Source: Gnetum montanum
Lineage: Eukaryota; Streptophyta; Gnetopsida; Gnetales; Gnetaceae
Reading direction: 5' to 3'
Assembly: GCA_015680685.1 (NCBI GenBank)
Contig: MNCI01018059.1
Span: forward strand, 1,112,207 to 1,176,206
Length of the DNA: 64,000 bases
Under the pieces are notes generated by a model that made no database searches, was not told where the DNA came from, and saw only the letters and a program-made list of their open reading frames with translations. Below, piece after piece: positions 9,198-20,080 of this stretch; position 1 is the first letter of the stretch, and every line of letters starts with the position of its first letter. Made by a program: the position numbers and the translations under genes.

Positions 9198-11690
9198 ATG
9201 TCTTCTTCACATAGGATCCATAATGCATTGTATGATGAGAACACTCGTAGGAGAAATGATAGGATATATACGGAAGAAAATTGGAGTGAGCAACATCAGG
9301 TAGGGGTTTACAATGCTCATTTAGCCCCTTACTACACTCAAAGACTACATTCAATTGGTCTAGACAATCCTAGAGGAGATGGAATAAGTCCTAGATCAAG
9401 GAGGGCCTCAAGGCCTAGGACCTCCTCTAAACATAGACAAGATAAATCAAGGGACCATGGAAAGAACTATAGAAGCCATTGTGATTCTTCCAGTTCCTCA
9501 TCTTTCTCTTCCTCTTCAATGTCTAGTTTTGATGAAGATGAATGTAGGTATAGAGATAGATCTTCACTACAAGATCACGGTAAAGATAGAAATCGAACCC
9601 AAGGGCAAAATCAATGACATCACAATCAGCATAGGCAAGATTGTTGTAATCAAACAAATAGAAATAGCAATTTTCATCACAACATGTTTGATGACGATGA
9701 ACCCTTCTTGGCCACTAAGAGCCTGATGGAGATCAAGGAGGTAGTTAAGATACCTCACAAGCATCGTAGGGACAATTTCTTACCTAGGCTTGATATTAAT
9801 AATATCTCTAAGTTCATGGAAGGCTATGATTATGATCCACATCATCTACAAGCCTTTCATAATGCCTGTGCCTTATAAAACATCGAAAGTGGGTAGAAAA
9901 AGCTTAAGCTCTTTCCTAGGACACTAATCAATGAAGCTGAAAGTTGGTATAGATCGTTGGAACCAAGTTCCATTCACCAGTGGTTCACAATGTTGGAACT
10001 TTTCAACAAAAAATACAAAACCTATGTGAGAGTGTCCAACGTAAGAAAAGAAATCCTGGAGTGGAAGTAAGAAAATTATGAACCCTTGGAAGTGGCCTTA
10101 GAAAGATACAGTTCGCTACTACATAGATGCCCAAGCCATGGTTTCTTTGAGAAAATGCAACTTTTCCACATCATAGATGGGCTTTGTAATCAAATAAGGG
10201 AGACCCTTAGGATGTATGCTCCAAGTCAATTATATGAGCTACGAACTGATCAAATCAAAGAGTTAATCAAGCGTGTGATGAAAGAAGAAGGAGAGCTATA
10301 TAGATGAGAGAATATAGAGGAAAATAACTAGGGACCAACTGTTCAAAAGAAAAGGGTCCATATCTATGATGAGGAAAAAGAGGCAGCTCTCAATGAGGTG
10401 ATTTTACAATGGACCTTTCCAATACAAAATTCTATTATTGAGATTAAAGAAAACTTGGAGAAGATGTTGGAATCAATGAATGAGAAAAGTAAACCTTGCG
10501 AAGAAATCATAGAGGAGAGAGTAGCGCAAAACGAATCAAGTGTTCACAACAAAAGAAGGAAAAAGGACCAAGAAATAGCTAGGAATACTTTTCGGTAAGA
10601 AGGGGAAATGGCTGTAGAAGAAGAGGCTATAGAATTAACCACTAAAGAGGATGGTGGATGTGACATTTTCCTATATGACCATCTAAGGGCCATTGCCCAG
10701 TCTTGTTGCATCTACATGAGTATTGGGTACGTGCATTAAATCCAAAGTTTGTATAGAGGTACATGCCCAGGAGATTTCCTCTTCTGCACAGTAATTTTAG
10801 ATAACCCCAAAACCAATCGTACTATCTTGGAGGGACTTATTACCAGCCTTAACACTAGCATCAATCGTAATGTCAACAACCATAGTCGTGGGGGAGGCCA
10901 CCACCAAACTAGTCCTATCCTTCCTACCAATTGAACCCACATGGATATTATGTTCAACACTTTGTTTTCTCGATTTTTTCTACTCCATCTACCTCAAATC
11001 ACTACTACCACTCTCCCAAATATCACTATCCCTAAACATATTATATGAGATCACCACCTCACACCTCTCACCCTTTGGCATATCCTCAATATTCTCATAC
11101 TCACATGCCACCATTAGCAACATAGGAAGATTTGACACCACAATATTAACAAATAGCCACTTGTGCTACAAATGTGCACAAATATGTTGATACTAGTGGG
11201 CCTCAACTGTAATGTAGGAAATGTCCCTTTTGGAGGAAATGTTGTAAGCCAAAGGAAACCACACATGGACCTACCACATCATCTAAGCCAACACAATGCC
11301 AATCTAGTGCAATGCCTTCCTTTTCACAACCAATGCCCTCTAACCCTACGCAAAAGCCAACAACCATCACCATTCCAACACAAGACATAAATGATGAACC
11401 TATTGCTGTGGAAAGAGAGTAGAATTCATGCATCACTGCTAATAGTAAAGGATGCAACTATGGGTAAGAAATTCAAAATATTAACACAACCCACAACAAA
11501 GCTAAGGAACAAGTGTGTGAACAAAGACCAGTCTATGTAGTAGCCACTAAACTAGAAGACACCCAGTGACTTGAAAATGAGATTTTAAGATTGTTTCAAA
11601 GATACATGAAGACAATGGATTTGTTTATTAGTTCTAGACTTAAGAAAATGGATCCAAAAAAGGACTTAGATGCATATATCTTTCAAAACC
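9198..11690 (+). pseudogene. gag of element A, decayed
   Basis: One reading frame can be followed from the ATG at 9198 past 11 kb, interrupted by in-frame stops (for example at about 9615, 9876, 10068, 10305 and 10596) with few or no frameshifts. The N-terminal part is basic and serine-rich, with a run of about 13 Ser near residues 96-110. The retrotransposon gag core follows (about 9750-10310), with the segment AESWYRSLEPSSIQWFTMLE and the downstream HRCPSHGF. A coiled, charged stretch and a Pro/His/Asn-rich tail end it. The core aligns by eye with the gag relics of C and D. Near 11540-11580 the wording resembles the protease-RT linker of B, so the pol deletion may join gag to that linker. 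No product is expected. Confidence 0.85.
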
Positions 11691-11699
11691 AATAAGTAT

Positions 11700-13069
11700 T
11701 TTTCACCTATTTTTGGTTTTACAACTTTTTGTTTTACACATTCTTTATTTTACATTTTCTTGTTTTCATGTTCTTGATCTTTTCTAATTTTTGTTTTATA
11801 CCATCATTAGTATATTTGATATTTCTTGACAATTTTACAGTTTTTTTATATTTTCTTCTATTTTATTTTTGATGTGATTTTCTAAATTTTTGTTAATAAG
11901 TGCTAGGTACATTGGTAATGCATTGCTTGATGGTGGTATGTACTTTCTTGTTATTTGCTTGTTGGTATCTAGTTTCTAGCTTTGAATTTCATTACAGATA
12001 ATTAAGACATGGTTGTTTTTTATGCAATAGGTAGTGAGTCCACAACATCCACCCATCCATAAACTTTATGGTTTTCCTTATTCTGGAAATGTGTGGTTCC
12101 TTTTTCATTAATGCAACTTTAACGAACTTGTGACTTTGGTAGTTTTTGAAATTGGAAAGGATTCAAAGGTTTGAATAGGGTGTGGCTTCAAAGGGATTTG
12201 GTATTCTTTGTACCTTTCTATCTGTCTGGGTGCATGTGTGTTTTCATGGATTTCTTACCGTTTCCTGTTGACCAATAAAAGGAAGTTGAATAAGTCTTTG
12301 CATGGTGTGGTTCCCATTTCAAAAAAAAAAAAAAAAAGGATGGGAATTCAAAGCACACCCCTTAAACAAAATAAATAGGCTACATGCACTGGTTATGGGA
12401 CTAGTCCCATTTAACTAAGGATTTTCTAAACTTCTACTTCTCTTTTCTTCTTTAATAAGGAATGGTGGTTGTTCTGTGGAAACACTCTTATGTCTTGGGG
12501 GATGGACTGGTCTTAGAATGTCAATGCAATGTCACTAAATGTGGTTAGTTTTGGTATGCACTAAGGATGGATTCTATCAAGTCATTTAATCGCAAAATCC
12601 ACAAGGGGCTTCATGTGACCTTAATTAGGAACTCCATTACACACACTCTCTCATCCAACTATGCTTTCCATGTCTCACCTCACTATCAGTTTCATGTTCT
12701 TGTTCGATGTCTTGGTTTGATGTGTTGAAATTCTTAGTTAGTTTCTTTTGGGTTTTTGTATTTAATCTTTCATAACCATTAATCATCCATGGAGCCCATA
12801 GACTCTTTGGTTTGAAGTTTTGCAAGGGCATAAAAGGCCTATACCTGCTTTGGGAAGGATCCACTTGCATATCTTTTAGCTGGGTTAGTTAAGTTCTTTA
12901 CCCTTAGACACTCTTACAATCAAAGTCTTTTTGTTTACCCCATTAATGACATCTAATTGTGCACATGTTTACAATATTTTTCAGTGAATTTTGCTTTTTA
13001 TTATTGTGAATTCTTACATCCTCTTCAAATATTTCCTTGTGTTAAATTTTTTCAAATTTAATGGACCGC
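11700..13069 (+). other. Conserved non-coding 3' block of element A
   Basis: No coding sense. It starts with a T-rich tract (11697-11900, many TTTTACA words) and is collinear with blocks in B (15841-17300), C, D and E. A hairpin-like module at 12290-12390 pairs GGTGTGGTTCCCA with TGGGAAT..CACACC around a long A run (about 12320-12337). The block is cut at 13069 by element B and resumes at 18700. Confidence 0.7.
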
Positions 13070-13892
13070 TGATGAGAGCGGTTACTCTAATAATTAGAGT
13101 GGTTATTATTAGAGCGATTACTCTAATTATTAGAGTGGCATTTTTTGTAATTATTAGAGTAGTTGCTCCCAAGCCTATAAATATAGTGCCGAGGCGCACA
13201 ATAGAAAGTCAAGAAAAAGGAGTCTAGAAAGAGAGTCTAAGGGAAGTCTTTTAGAAGTCTTTTAGGAGTCAAGTTAGAGTATTTTCCAAGTGCCCACAAC
13301 AGGAGGTCTCAGTGTGGATGGATCTTTATTCAAGCATCATGTACCTAAGCACACCTCATGTGCAACACTTGAGATTTGTTTTCTTACTTATTTATTTTAT
13401 TTTATTTTATTTTGCATTTATTTATTTTATTATTTTATTTTATTTTACATTTCTGTTATTAGCACACATAGTACGATCACTTCGAGCATGCATGTAACAC
13501 TTGGTAACCCAGTAACGATTAGCGTTTGGTAATCCTAGTAGTGTTGCACTGGTTTAGGATGTGTATGACAAGTGAGAATGGATACTAGTGTTAGGATTAG
13601 TTTAAAGCCTAGTTAATTAGTAGTTAAGTTAAATTAGTTACTTAGTGATCTCTCTCTCTCCTCCCTTATTAGCAGTAGGACATAAAAACATAAAAGCTAT
13701 AAAAATGATATGTCTCAAGCTTACTTAACCATACAATCATGACATACAAGTAAGTTTGGGAAGACAACGATCAATCAACCTGTCTGTGTTCCACAAAGGC
13801 GCATAGGCACTTAGTCCTTGGAATTCGACTGGATTGTGCATGAAACGCTTGTATTCGTATGGTTGAGCATAGGGGTACCTCGGCGCTCATCA
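13070..13892 (+). repeat. 5' LTR of element B
   Basis: U3 opens with CTCTAATAATTAGAG-type palindromes (13085-13164), followed by a TATA box CCTATAAATATAG (about 13174-13186). The R/U5 part has a TTTTA-rich microsatellite (13385-13448), two TTGGTA-CC motifs (about 13500 and 13525) and a TCTCTCTC run. It ends in the common GGGGTACCTCGGCGCTCATCA terminus. Confidence 0.9.
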
Positions 13893-13893
13893 T

Positions 13894-13911
13894 TGACGCT
13901 GTTGTCAGGGA
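13894..13911 (+). other. Primer binding site of element B (tRNA-Asp type, decayed)
   Basis: TGACGCTGTTGTCAGGGA sits just after the LTR and lines up with the tRNA-Asp complement with several changes, mostly transitions. Confidence 0.6.
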
Positions 13912-13920
13912 CTTAGTTGT

Positions 13921-15840
13921 TTGTGTGCTAACTAGAACATAGGAAATCGTTCACATCATTAGAACGAACCCTTAAGGTTGATTGAGGAAATAATAAACAA
14001 GAGTACATTGCACATTGAACAGATAAATATGTCTCCTTCTCCGTACAAAAGCGGCTCATGCCTAGGAATCCATGATCTTTCCTTAGAACTATCAAAGGAA
14101 AATACATTCGAAAAGATTGAGAAGAAGAAAGTTCCATGCATTGCATATAGTGACACATGGTGTAATTGCGTGCAGAGGTCATGGTTTGTGCAAAGTTTAA
14201 CATTGCTTGCATGTAATCAGTGTGCACAAGTGATTAACATACAAAGATGCCTATATGTAGCAGCCCCACGACAGCAAGACACCCAGTGGTTGAGAGCTGA
14301 TGAAGAAAGCAGTTCACTCATATGTAGGGAACCAACTAAGGGTTTGACTTGTGCTTACATCGATAGCATAGACACATTAGAGTAAGTCCACTGCCAACTT
14401 CCAAGTCTTAACCTTGAAAATATCAACTAGGGGAAGTTGGAAATCCCTGAGAAATTAAAGCAAGAGCCCCTTGAGCTAAAACCATTGCCCATCGGTATGG
14501 AATACACGTTCCTTAAAAACAAAAAATTGGTAATTATCAACGCTAAGCTTGCTCCTCAATAAAAAGAAGAATTATTGAAAGTAATTAATAGATGGTCAAA
14601 AGCCTTCGCGTGGTCATTTCCCAAATTAATTGGAATTGATCCTAGGATATGCCAACATAGGATTTACACCAACCCCTCCATGAAGCCTCGAAGACAACTG
14701 CAGAGGTGTTTGAACCCAAAGTTGAAGCAAGTAGTCAAGGAAGAAATTGAACAACTTCTCAAGGCTCGGTTCATATACCCCATTGTTGATAGTGAATGGG
14801 TTAGCCCCTTAGTTATTGTGTCTAAAAAGGGAGGCAAATGGAGAGTGTGCATAGATTTAAGGCTACTGAATATGGAAACATTCAAAGATCACTTTTCATT
14901 TCCATTTGTTGACCATGTCTTAGACACCATTGTAGGGCATCACTACTACAGTTTTCTGGATGGATATAGTGGATATAACCAAATACAAATAGCCCTAGAA
15001 GACCAAGCCAAGACTGCATTCACTAGTCCTTGGGGAGTGTTTACATACAAATAGATGCCATTTGGCTTTTGCAATGCCCATGCAATATTTCAACGATTAG
15101 TTGTAAACGTCTTTCAATAGTAGATAGGAAATGGTGTAGAAGTCTTTATGAACAACTTCTCCATTTATGGAGCAAACTTTGATCAAGCCTTGGATCGGTT
15201 GGAGCAAGTGCTAAAAAGATGTGTAGAAACCAATTTGAGGCTCAACTGGCAGAAAAGCCATTTGATGGTCCAAGAAGGCATAGTACTAGGGCACAAAATC
15301 TCATACATAAGGATAGAGGTAGATCTCAAGAAAATCAAAGTTATACAAGGAATTACCCATCAACTAGAAACTGTCAAAGATATTTAGTCATTTCTTGGAC
15401 ATACTAGCTACTATAGGAGATTTATTGAGAAATTTTCAAAGGTTGCCAAACCATTGGTGTTATCTAACAAGTTGCATAAGGCATTCAATAAATAAGATCA
15501 TGACTTAAGGATTAGGAAAGTTAAATATCAACCGAGAGATAAGGTTCTGTACTGAAATCCCACACATGTGCCACAACATGCTAAATTTCAAACACTGTGG
15601 GAAGGACTTTATATTATTTATGCAACTTTTCCTTTAGGGGCCATGATAATATACAAACTTTAGAGCCTAGAAAAGAAGCTTTTGGTCAACGTGCAACAAA
15701 CCAAACCTTTCAATGAGCTTAGGAGAACTAGTACACATGCTACCTCTGTTAATGGACAACCTTGCTCACTATTTTGGATGTCCTCTTTCCAACTTAGTTG
15801 TAGGGGATATGGCCACCTATGCTAACTGTTCTAGGCCCTC
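13921..15840 (+). pseudogene. pol of element B: protease end, RT, integrase tail
   Basis: A single frame runs from 13978 to about 15840 with about ten in-frame stops and no obvious frameshift. Order: C-terminal end of the aspartic protease (IHDLSLELSKEN, about 14065), a Cys-containing linker with CNCV and CNQC, and RT (about 14560-15480) with SEWVSPLVIVSKKGGKWRVC, LDGYSGYNQI and MPFG-CNA. The catalytic box reads VFMNNFSIYG where the family has FMDD, so both aspartates are lost. After LSNKLHKAFNK (about 15495) the frame jumps to an integrase C-terminal tail (VKYQPRDKVLY, TLWEGLYII). RNase H and the integrase core are deleted. The wording is of the Athila/Tat kind of Ty3/gypsy. Confidence 0.9.
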
Positions 15841-17300
15841 AGTTCTTTTTGAAATTTTTTTTACACATTTTCCCAACTTTTCTTATTTTTGTTTTACACC
15901 ATCATTCATATTTTTACTATTTTTTTGATTGCTTGATTTACTTTTATTTGTCATCCAATAAGTGCTCATGATGGTGGATTGAATTATATCATATTAATTG
16001 CTAATGTTTGGTTTTTACCTTTGAATTATGATGCTGATATTAAGGTATGGTTCTTTTGATAAAATAGGAAATGAGTCTACACCGTCCACTTATCCATACA
16101 ACTCTATGGTCTCCTTTGGCTTGGAACTGTACAGTCCCCTTTTTCTAAGTAAACTTTTAATGAATTGGTGGCTGGGTATTTTCCAAACCAAGGAAAGACT
16201 CAAAGGATGAAAATGGTATGACTTCAAGGGGATTCGATGTGTTTGTGCTGGCCAGTCTCTTGGCTGCTTGGATGCTTTTTCTTGGGCTTTCCGCCATTCG
16301 GACATTGTTCAAAAATCAGGAAGCCAAGTGAATAAAAATAAGTCTTTGCATGGTGTGGTTCTCACGTAAAAAAAAAGGAGAAAAGTGAGAATTCAAAGCA
16401 CACTCCTTAGACATAATAAAGAAATATGGCTACAAAGTCTTTGCATGGTGTGGTTCTCACACGAAAAAAAGGAGAAAAGTAAGAATTCAAAGCACACCCC
16501 TTAGACATAATAAAGTGATATGGGCTACAAGCACTGGTTATGAAACTGGAAAGACATGTTACCCATGCCTGAAGGTTTCCTCTAAGTAAGGCCCTTTCTC
16601 ACTTCCTACTTCTCCATCTCACTCTCCTCGAAATGGTGGTGACTCTTTGTGATAGTATTCTTGTTGCTTCAAGTGGATGGATTGGTCAAGTGTGTTGATG
16701 CGAGGTCACTAGATATGGTTTGTTTGATTTTGGATTTGGGATGAGCTCTACTTAGTCACATTAACCATGAAATACAAAAGGGCTTTACACAACCTTGTTC
16801 TTGGGATTCCATTCCATTCTCTCCTCTCCATCTTTCTTCCCATTTTCCACCTCATTACTAGTTTTATCATTAGTTCGTTCTGGGTTGATGCATCATTTTT
16901 CTTTAGTGAATTCTTGTGAGTAAGTTTTTAACTCTTGCTTCCAAATGACATTCTTAGAGCCTATGGAATCTTTGGTTTGTGAGTTTTTCAGGGCATAAAA
17001 GGCATGAGCCTGCTTTGGGGAGGACCCACTAGCATTCCTTTTGGTGCAATTGTTAAGTTCTTTTCCTTAAACATTTCCTACAATCAATTATCTTTTGTTT
17101 AATCCTCATCCATGACATCCATTTTATTGGTGTTTCTGTTGTTATTTTTGTTTTCCATCTTTCTCGTTCCTCATATTTTTCCATCTTATAGCTACCGGAG
17201 GTTTGCTCTTAGTCATGGGGGCCTTGGCACAAATTTTTCAATTTTTTCCATTTTACTAATTACCTAACCCCTACACCTTGGGTAGTTGCTAATGATAAAT
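15841..17300 (+). other. Conserved non-coding 3' block of element B with duplicated hairpin module
   Basis: T-rich tract first (15840-15960), then sequence collinear with 12030-12900 of A and with the minus-strand blocks of C, D and E. The hairpin module is present twice in tandem (16341-16435 and 16436-16530). Near 17190-17225 lies GCTCTTAGTCATGGGGGCC, a leader motif also found upstream of the third ORF in D and E. Confidence 0.65.
16341..16530 (+). repeat. 95-bp tandem duplication of the hairpin module
   Basis: Both units read AGTCTTTGCATGGTGTGGTT, then an A-rich loop, then GAGAATTCAAAGCACAC or AAGAATTCAAAGCACAC and TAGACATAATAAA. GGTGTGGTTCTCAC can pair with GTGAGAATTC..CACACT. The copies differ by a few bases, so the duplication came after the element arose. 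Confidence 0.85.
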
Positions 17301-17337
17301 CTCTGATCCAGTTTTTGCCATAACCACAACTCAGCTA

Positions 17338-17758
17338 ATGCGCTTCATATCGAGGCAAGGTATCAACTGCATTGTGGTTTATCTATCCTTGCTCATTTGT
17401 AACTATGTTGTATGTGGAGATGGCGATCATACAAACAATGAACTGGGCTTGGAGGAAGCACTTAGGATGGACTGGAACTGGAGCATTTACGATAGGAGCA
17501 AGTCTAGTGGCATGGCTATGGATAAACAACAGAAGGCGTAATCTTAGCATTGGTAGCAACATGCTTACTTTTTTTTCTCTCTTTCTCTACAAGCTACCAA
17601 ATAAAGGATTGGATGTCATTTATGTACGCGTGTTCAGTACAATGGTCATGAACACTAATATTGTAATATGCTTATTGATCTGTTCACTAGGCATGTTAAG
17701 TCTGTCATCCCATTCCACCATCAGTTGTGAATTAGTCAATAATCCCATACCTTCCTAA
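17338..17758 (+). other. Short hydrophobic ORF pair in the third-ORF position of element B
   Basis: Two overlapping open frames (67 and 128 codons) lie between the non-coding block and the polypurine tract. The longer one (17372-17758) has hydrophobic segments around GAFTIGASLVAWLWI and IVICLLICSLGMLSLS. It does not resemble the third ORF of C, D or E and I recognise no family. It may be chance or the relic of a membrane-type ORF. Confidence 0.2.
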
Positions 17759-17792
17759 TATTTTGTAAGGAACTCGAGGACTAGTTTTCATT

Positions 17793-17806
17793 TAGTCATG
17801 GGGGTA
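17793..17806 (+). other. Polypurine tract of element B
   Basis: TAGTCATGGGGGTA directly precedes the 3' LTR. The same placement is seen in A (19191-19204) and, on the minus strand, in C, D and E. Confidence 0.75.
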
Positions 17807-18699
17807 TGATGAGAGCAGGTACTCTAATAATTACCACTCTAATTATTAGAGTGGTAGTTTCTCTAAAATTAGAGTGGCAATTTCTCTAAAATTAGAGGGG
17901 CATTTTCTCTAAAATTAGAGTGGCAGTTTTTGTAATTATTAGAGTAGTTGCTCCCAAGCCTATAAATATAGTGCCTAGGTGCACAATAGGAAGTCAAGAA
18001 AAAGGATTCTGGAAAGAGAGTCTAAGGGAAGTCTTTTAGAGGTCTTTTAGGAGTCAAGTTAGAGTATTTTCCAACTACCTGCAGTAAAAGGTCTAAGTGT
18101 GGATGGATCTTTATTCGAGCATCGTGTACTTGAGCACACCTTGTGTACGAAAATAAAGACGAGCTCTTGGATTCATCCTTGCAGCACTTGAGATTTCTTT
18201 TCTTACTCATTTATTTTATTTTATTTTCTTCTACATTTATTTTATTTTATTTTACATTTCTGTTCTTAGCGCACATAGTACGATCACTTCGAGCATGCGT
18301 GTAATACTTGGTAACCTAGTAATGATTAGCATTTGGTGATCCCAATAGTGTTGCATTGGTTTAGGATGTGTACGGCAAGTGAGAATGGATACTGGTGTTA
18401 GGATTAGTTTAAAACCTAGTTAATTAGTAGTTAAGTTAAATTAGTCACTTAGTTATCTCTCTCTCTCCTCCCTTATTAGCAATAGGACATAAAAACATAA
18501 AAGCTATAAAAATCATATGCCTTAAGCTTACTTAACCATACAATCGTGACATACAAGTAAGTTTGGAAAGACAATGATCAATCAACCCATCCTTGTTCCA
18601 CAAAGGTGCATAGGCACTTAGTCCTTGGAATTTGAATGGATTGTGTGTAAAACACTTGTATTCATATGGTTGAGTGTAGGGGTACCTCACCACTCATCA
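17807..18699 (+). repeat. 3' LTR of element B
   Basis: Same layout as the 5' LTR but about 70 bp longer, because the U3 palindrome array is expanded: three CTCTAAAATTAGAG-type units plus flanking CTCTAATTATTAGAG (17821-17949). TATA box CCTATAAATATAG at about 17959-17971. TTTTA-rich repeat at about 18206-18258. Confidence 0.9.
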
Positions 18700-19204
18700 A
18701 CCTCTTATCTATGTTACCCCATTTGTCAGCCTTCCTACTAACACTACTCAAGGAACCAGTCAACCACAATCACAACCTAGCTGAGTGTAACCATTGATGA
18801 GATAAGGTATTTAACCACTATGTGTTATAGATTGCATACTAGTTCATGATTTTGTTGTGATTACACTAGAAAGTATGGATTGGAAGCGAGATAATCTTCG
18901 CCAAGGATGATGCAGTAGTACCGCACGATGAGGACCATTCAGGATCATTGGATCTTCTCTCTCATTCTTCTGCTGCAAAGAGGTGTTGGATGTCTCTAGT
19001 ATCCAAGGTGTTCACTTCTCTTATCATGAACATCCAATTTTGTAAAAGTTGTAATTCCATACACTTGGGCACTCAGAGTCTATTGTTCCATTTGAGTCAG
19101 TTTGTATGTTAGTCAAGAATCCCATACCTACCCAATATTTTGTAAGGAACTTGTTCCTCGTTTTGTTTAACTTGAGGACAAGTTTTCATTCAGTTGTGGG
19201 GGTA
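18700..19204 (+). other. 3' internal tail and polypurine tract of element A
   Basis: This is A sequence resumed after B. It has no clear coding frame. It ends in GAGGACAAGTTTTCATTCAG and GTTGTGGGGGTA just before the 3' LTR, matching the equivalent end of B (GAGGACTAGTTTTCATTTAG). Confidence 0.7.
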
Positions 19205-20075
19205 TGATGAATCATGATATGCTTGGCCTTGACATCAAAGCGTTGTTTCAGAAGCCTCGTTATTAATTCCCTGACGTTGGATATGTGATGTTGGGGCTAA
19301 GACATGGCATTGAATACTTGATGTCGTAGGGTATACTCCAACTTATAAATGTAGTGACTAGGCTCCCGTTTTGAGTCAGTTTTTTGGAGTTTTCAATTTT
19401 TAGTCAAAATAGCAAAGGTTTGATAATTTATTCTCTCTAGAGTTAGAATATTTTCCAAGTGCCCATAGAAGGAGTCTAAGTGTGTACAGTTCTTTGTTTG
19501 AACACTAATGTACCTGAGCACAATAGTGTGATGGGAATAAAAATGAACTCTTTTAACAATCCTTGCAACATTGAGAATAGATTAATGTTTCTTTTAATGT
19601 ACTTTACTTTCATGCACTTTACTTTACTGAATTTGAATTAAGCAATTTATTTCTAGTTGTTAATAAACACAAGCATGCCCACTTTGAGCATACATATAGT
19701 ACTTGGTAACTCAGTAACGCTTAATGTTTGATAGCCCAATAGTGTGATATGTGTTCAGGATGTGTCTAGGAAAGTGGCGTGGTTACTTGTGTTAGGCTAG
19801 TTTAGATCTTGTTTTACATCATTTATTAGTTTAATTACTTTATCTCTTTATCGTCATCAGGAGTAGCATAGAAATTAGACCACATCATATGCCTCACCTT
19901 GGACTAAATCATACATGATAAAGATACCACTAGTCCAAGTGGGAAGATAGTGACTTGGGATTAGAGCATAACGATTTAGATGCCACAACTAGTCCCATCC
20001 ACAGAATTCAACTGGATTGTGTGTGAACACTTGTGATTCATAAGGTTGAGCGTAGGGGTACCTCGCTGCTCATCA
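19205..20075 (+). repeat. 3' LTR of element A
   Basis: 871 bp, TGATGA to TCATCA, with a decayed TATA region (CTTATAAATGTAG) and TTGGTA/TTTGATAGCCCA motifs at about 19702-19735. It lacks the solo LTR and so shows the pre-insertion state of the 5' LTR. It is followed by the CTTGA duplication (20076-20080). Confidence 0.9.
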
Positions 20076-20080
20076 CTTGA

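Larger units (their letters stand above)
13070..18699 (+). mobile_element. Element B: internally deleted Ty3/gypsy retrotransposon nested in A
   Basis: LTRs at 13070-13892 and 17807-18699 both start TGATGAGAGC and end TCATCA. The flanks ACCGC (13065-13069) and ACCTC (18700-18704) form a 5-bp duplication with one mismatch. The inside has a primer site, the protease end, RT and the integrase tail, then the shared non-coding block. Gag, RNase H and the integrase core are missing. It lies wholly inside A, so it inserted later. Confidence 0.88.
7579..20075 (+). mobile_element. Element A: gag-only Ty3/gypsy LTR retrotransposon with two nested insertions
   Basis: Two related LTRs (7579-9065 and 19205-20075) both begin TGATGA and end TCATCA. 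They are flanked by near-matching 5-bp duplications, CTTAA and CTTGA. The inside carries a tRNA-Asp-like primer site, a long decayed gag, a non-coding 3' block and a polypurine tract. RT, RNase H and the integrase core are absent, so this copy was non-autonomous or was deleted later. A 600-bp solo LTR sits inside the 5' LTR and element B sits inside the 3' block. Without these insertions the element is about 6.2 kb. Confidence 0.85.

Noticed and set aside
13385-13448. TTTTA repeats as a separate element
   Set aside because: A simple microsatellite inside the LTR of B, also present in the 3' LTR.
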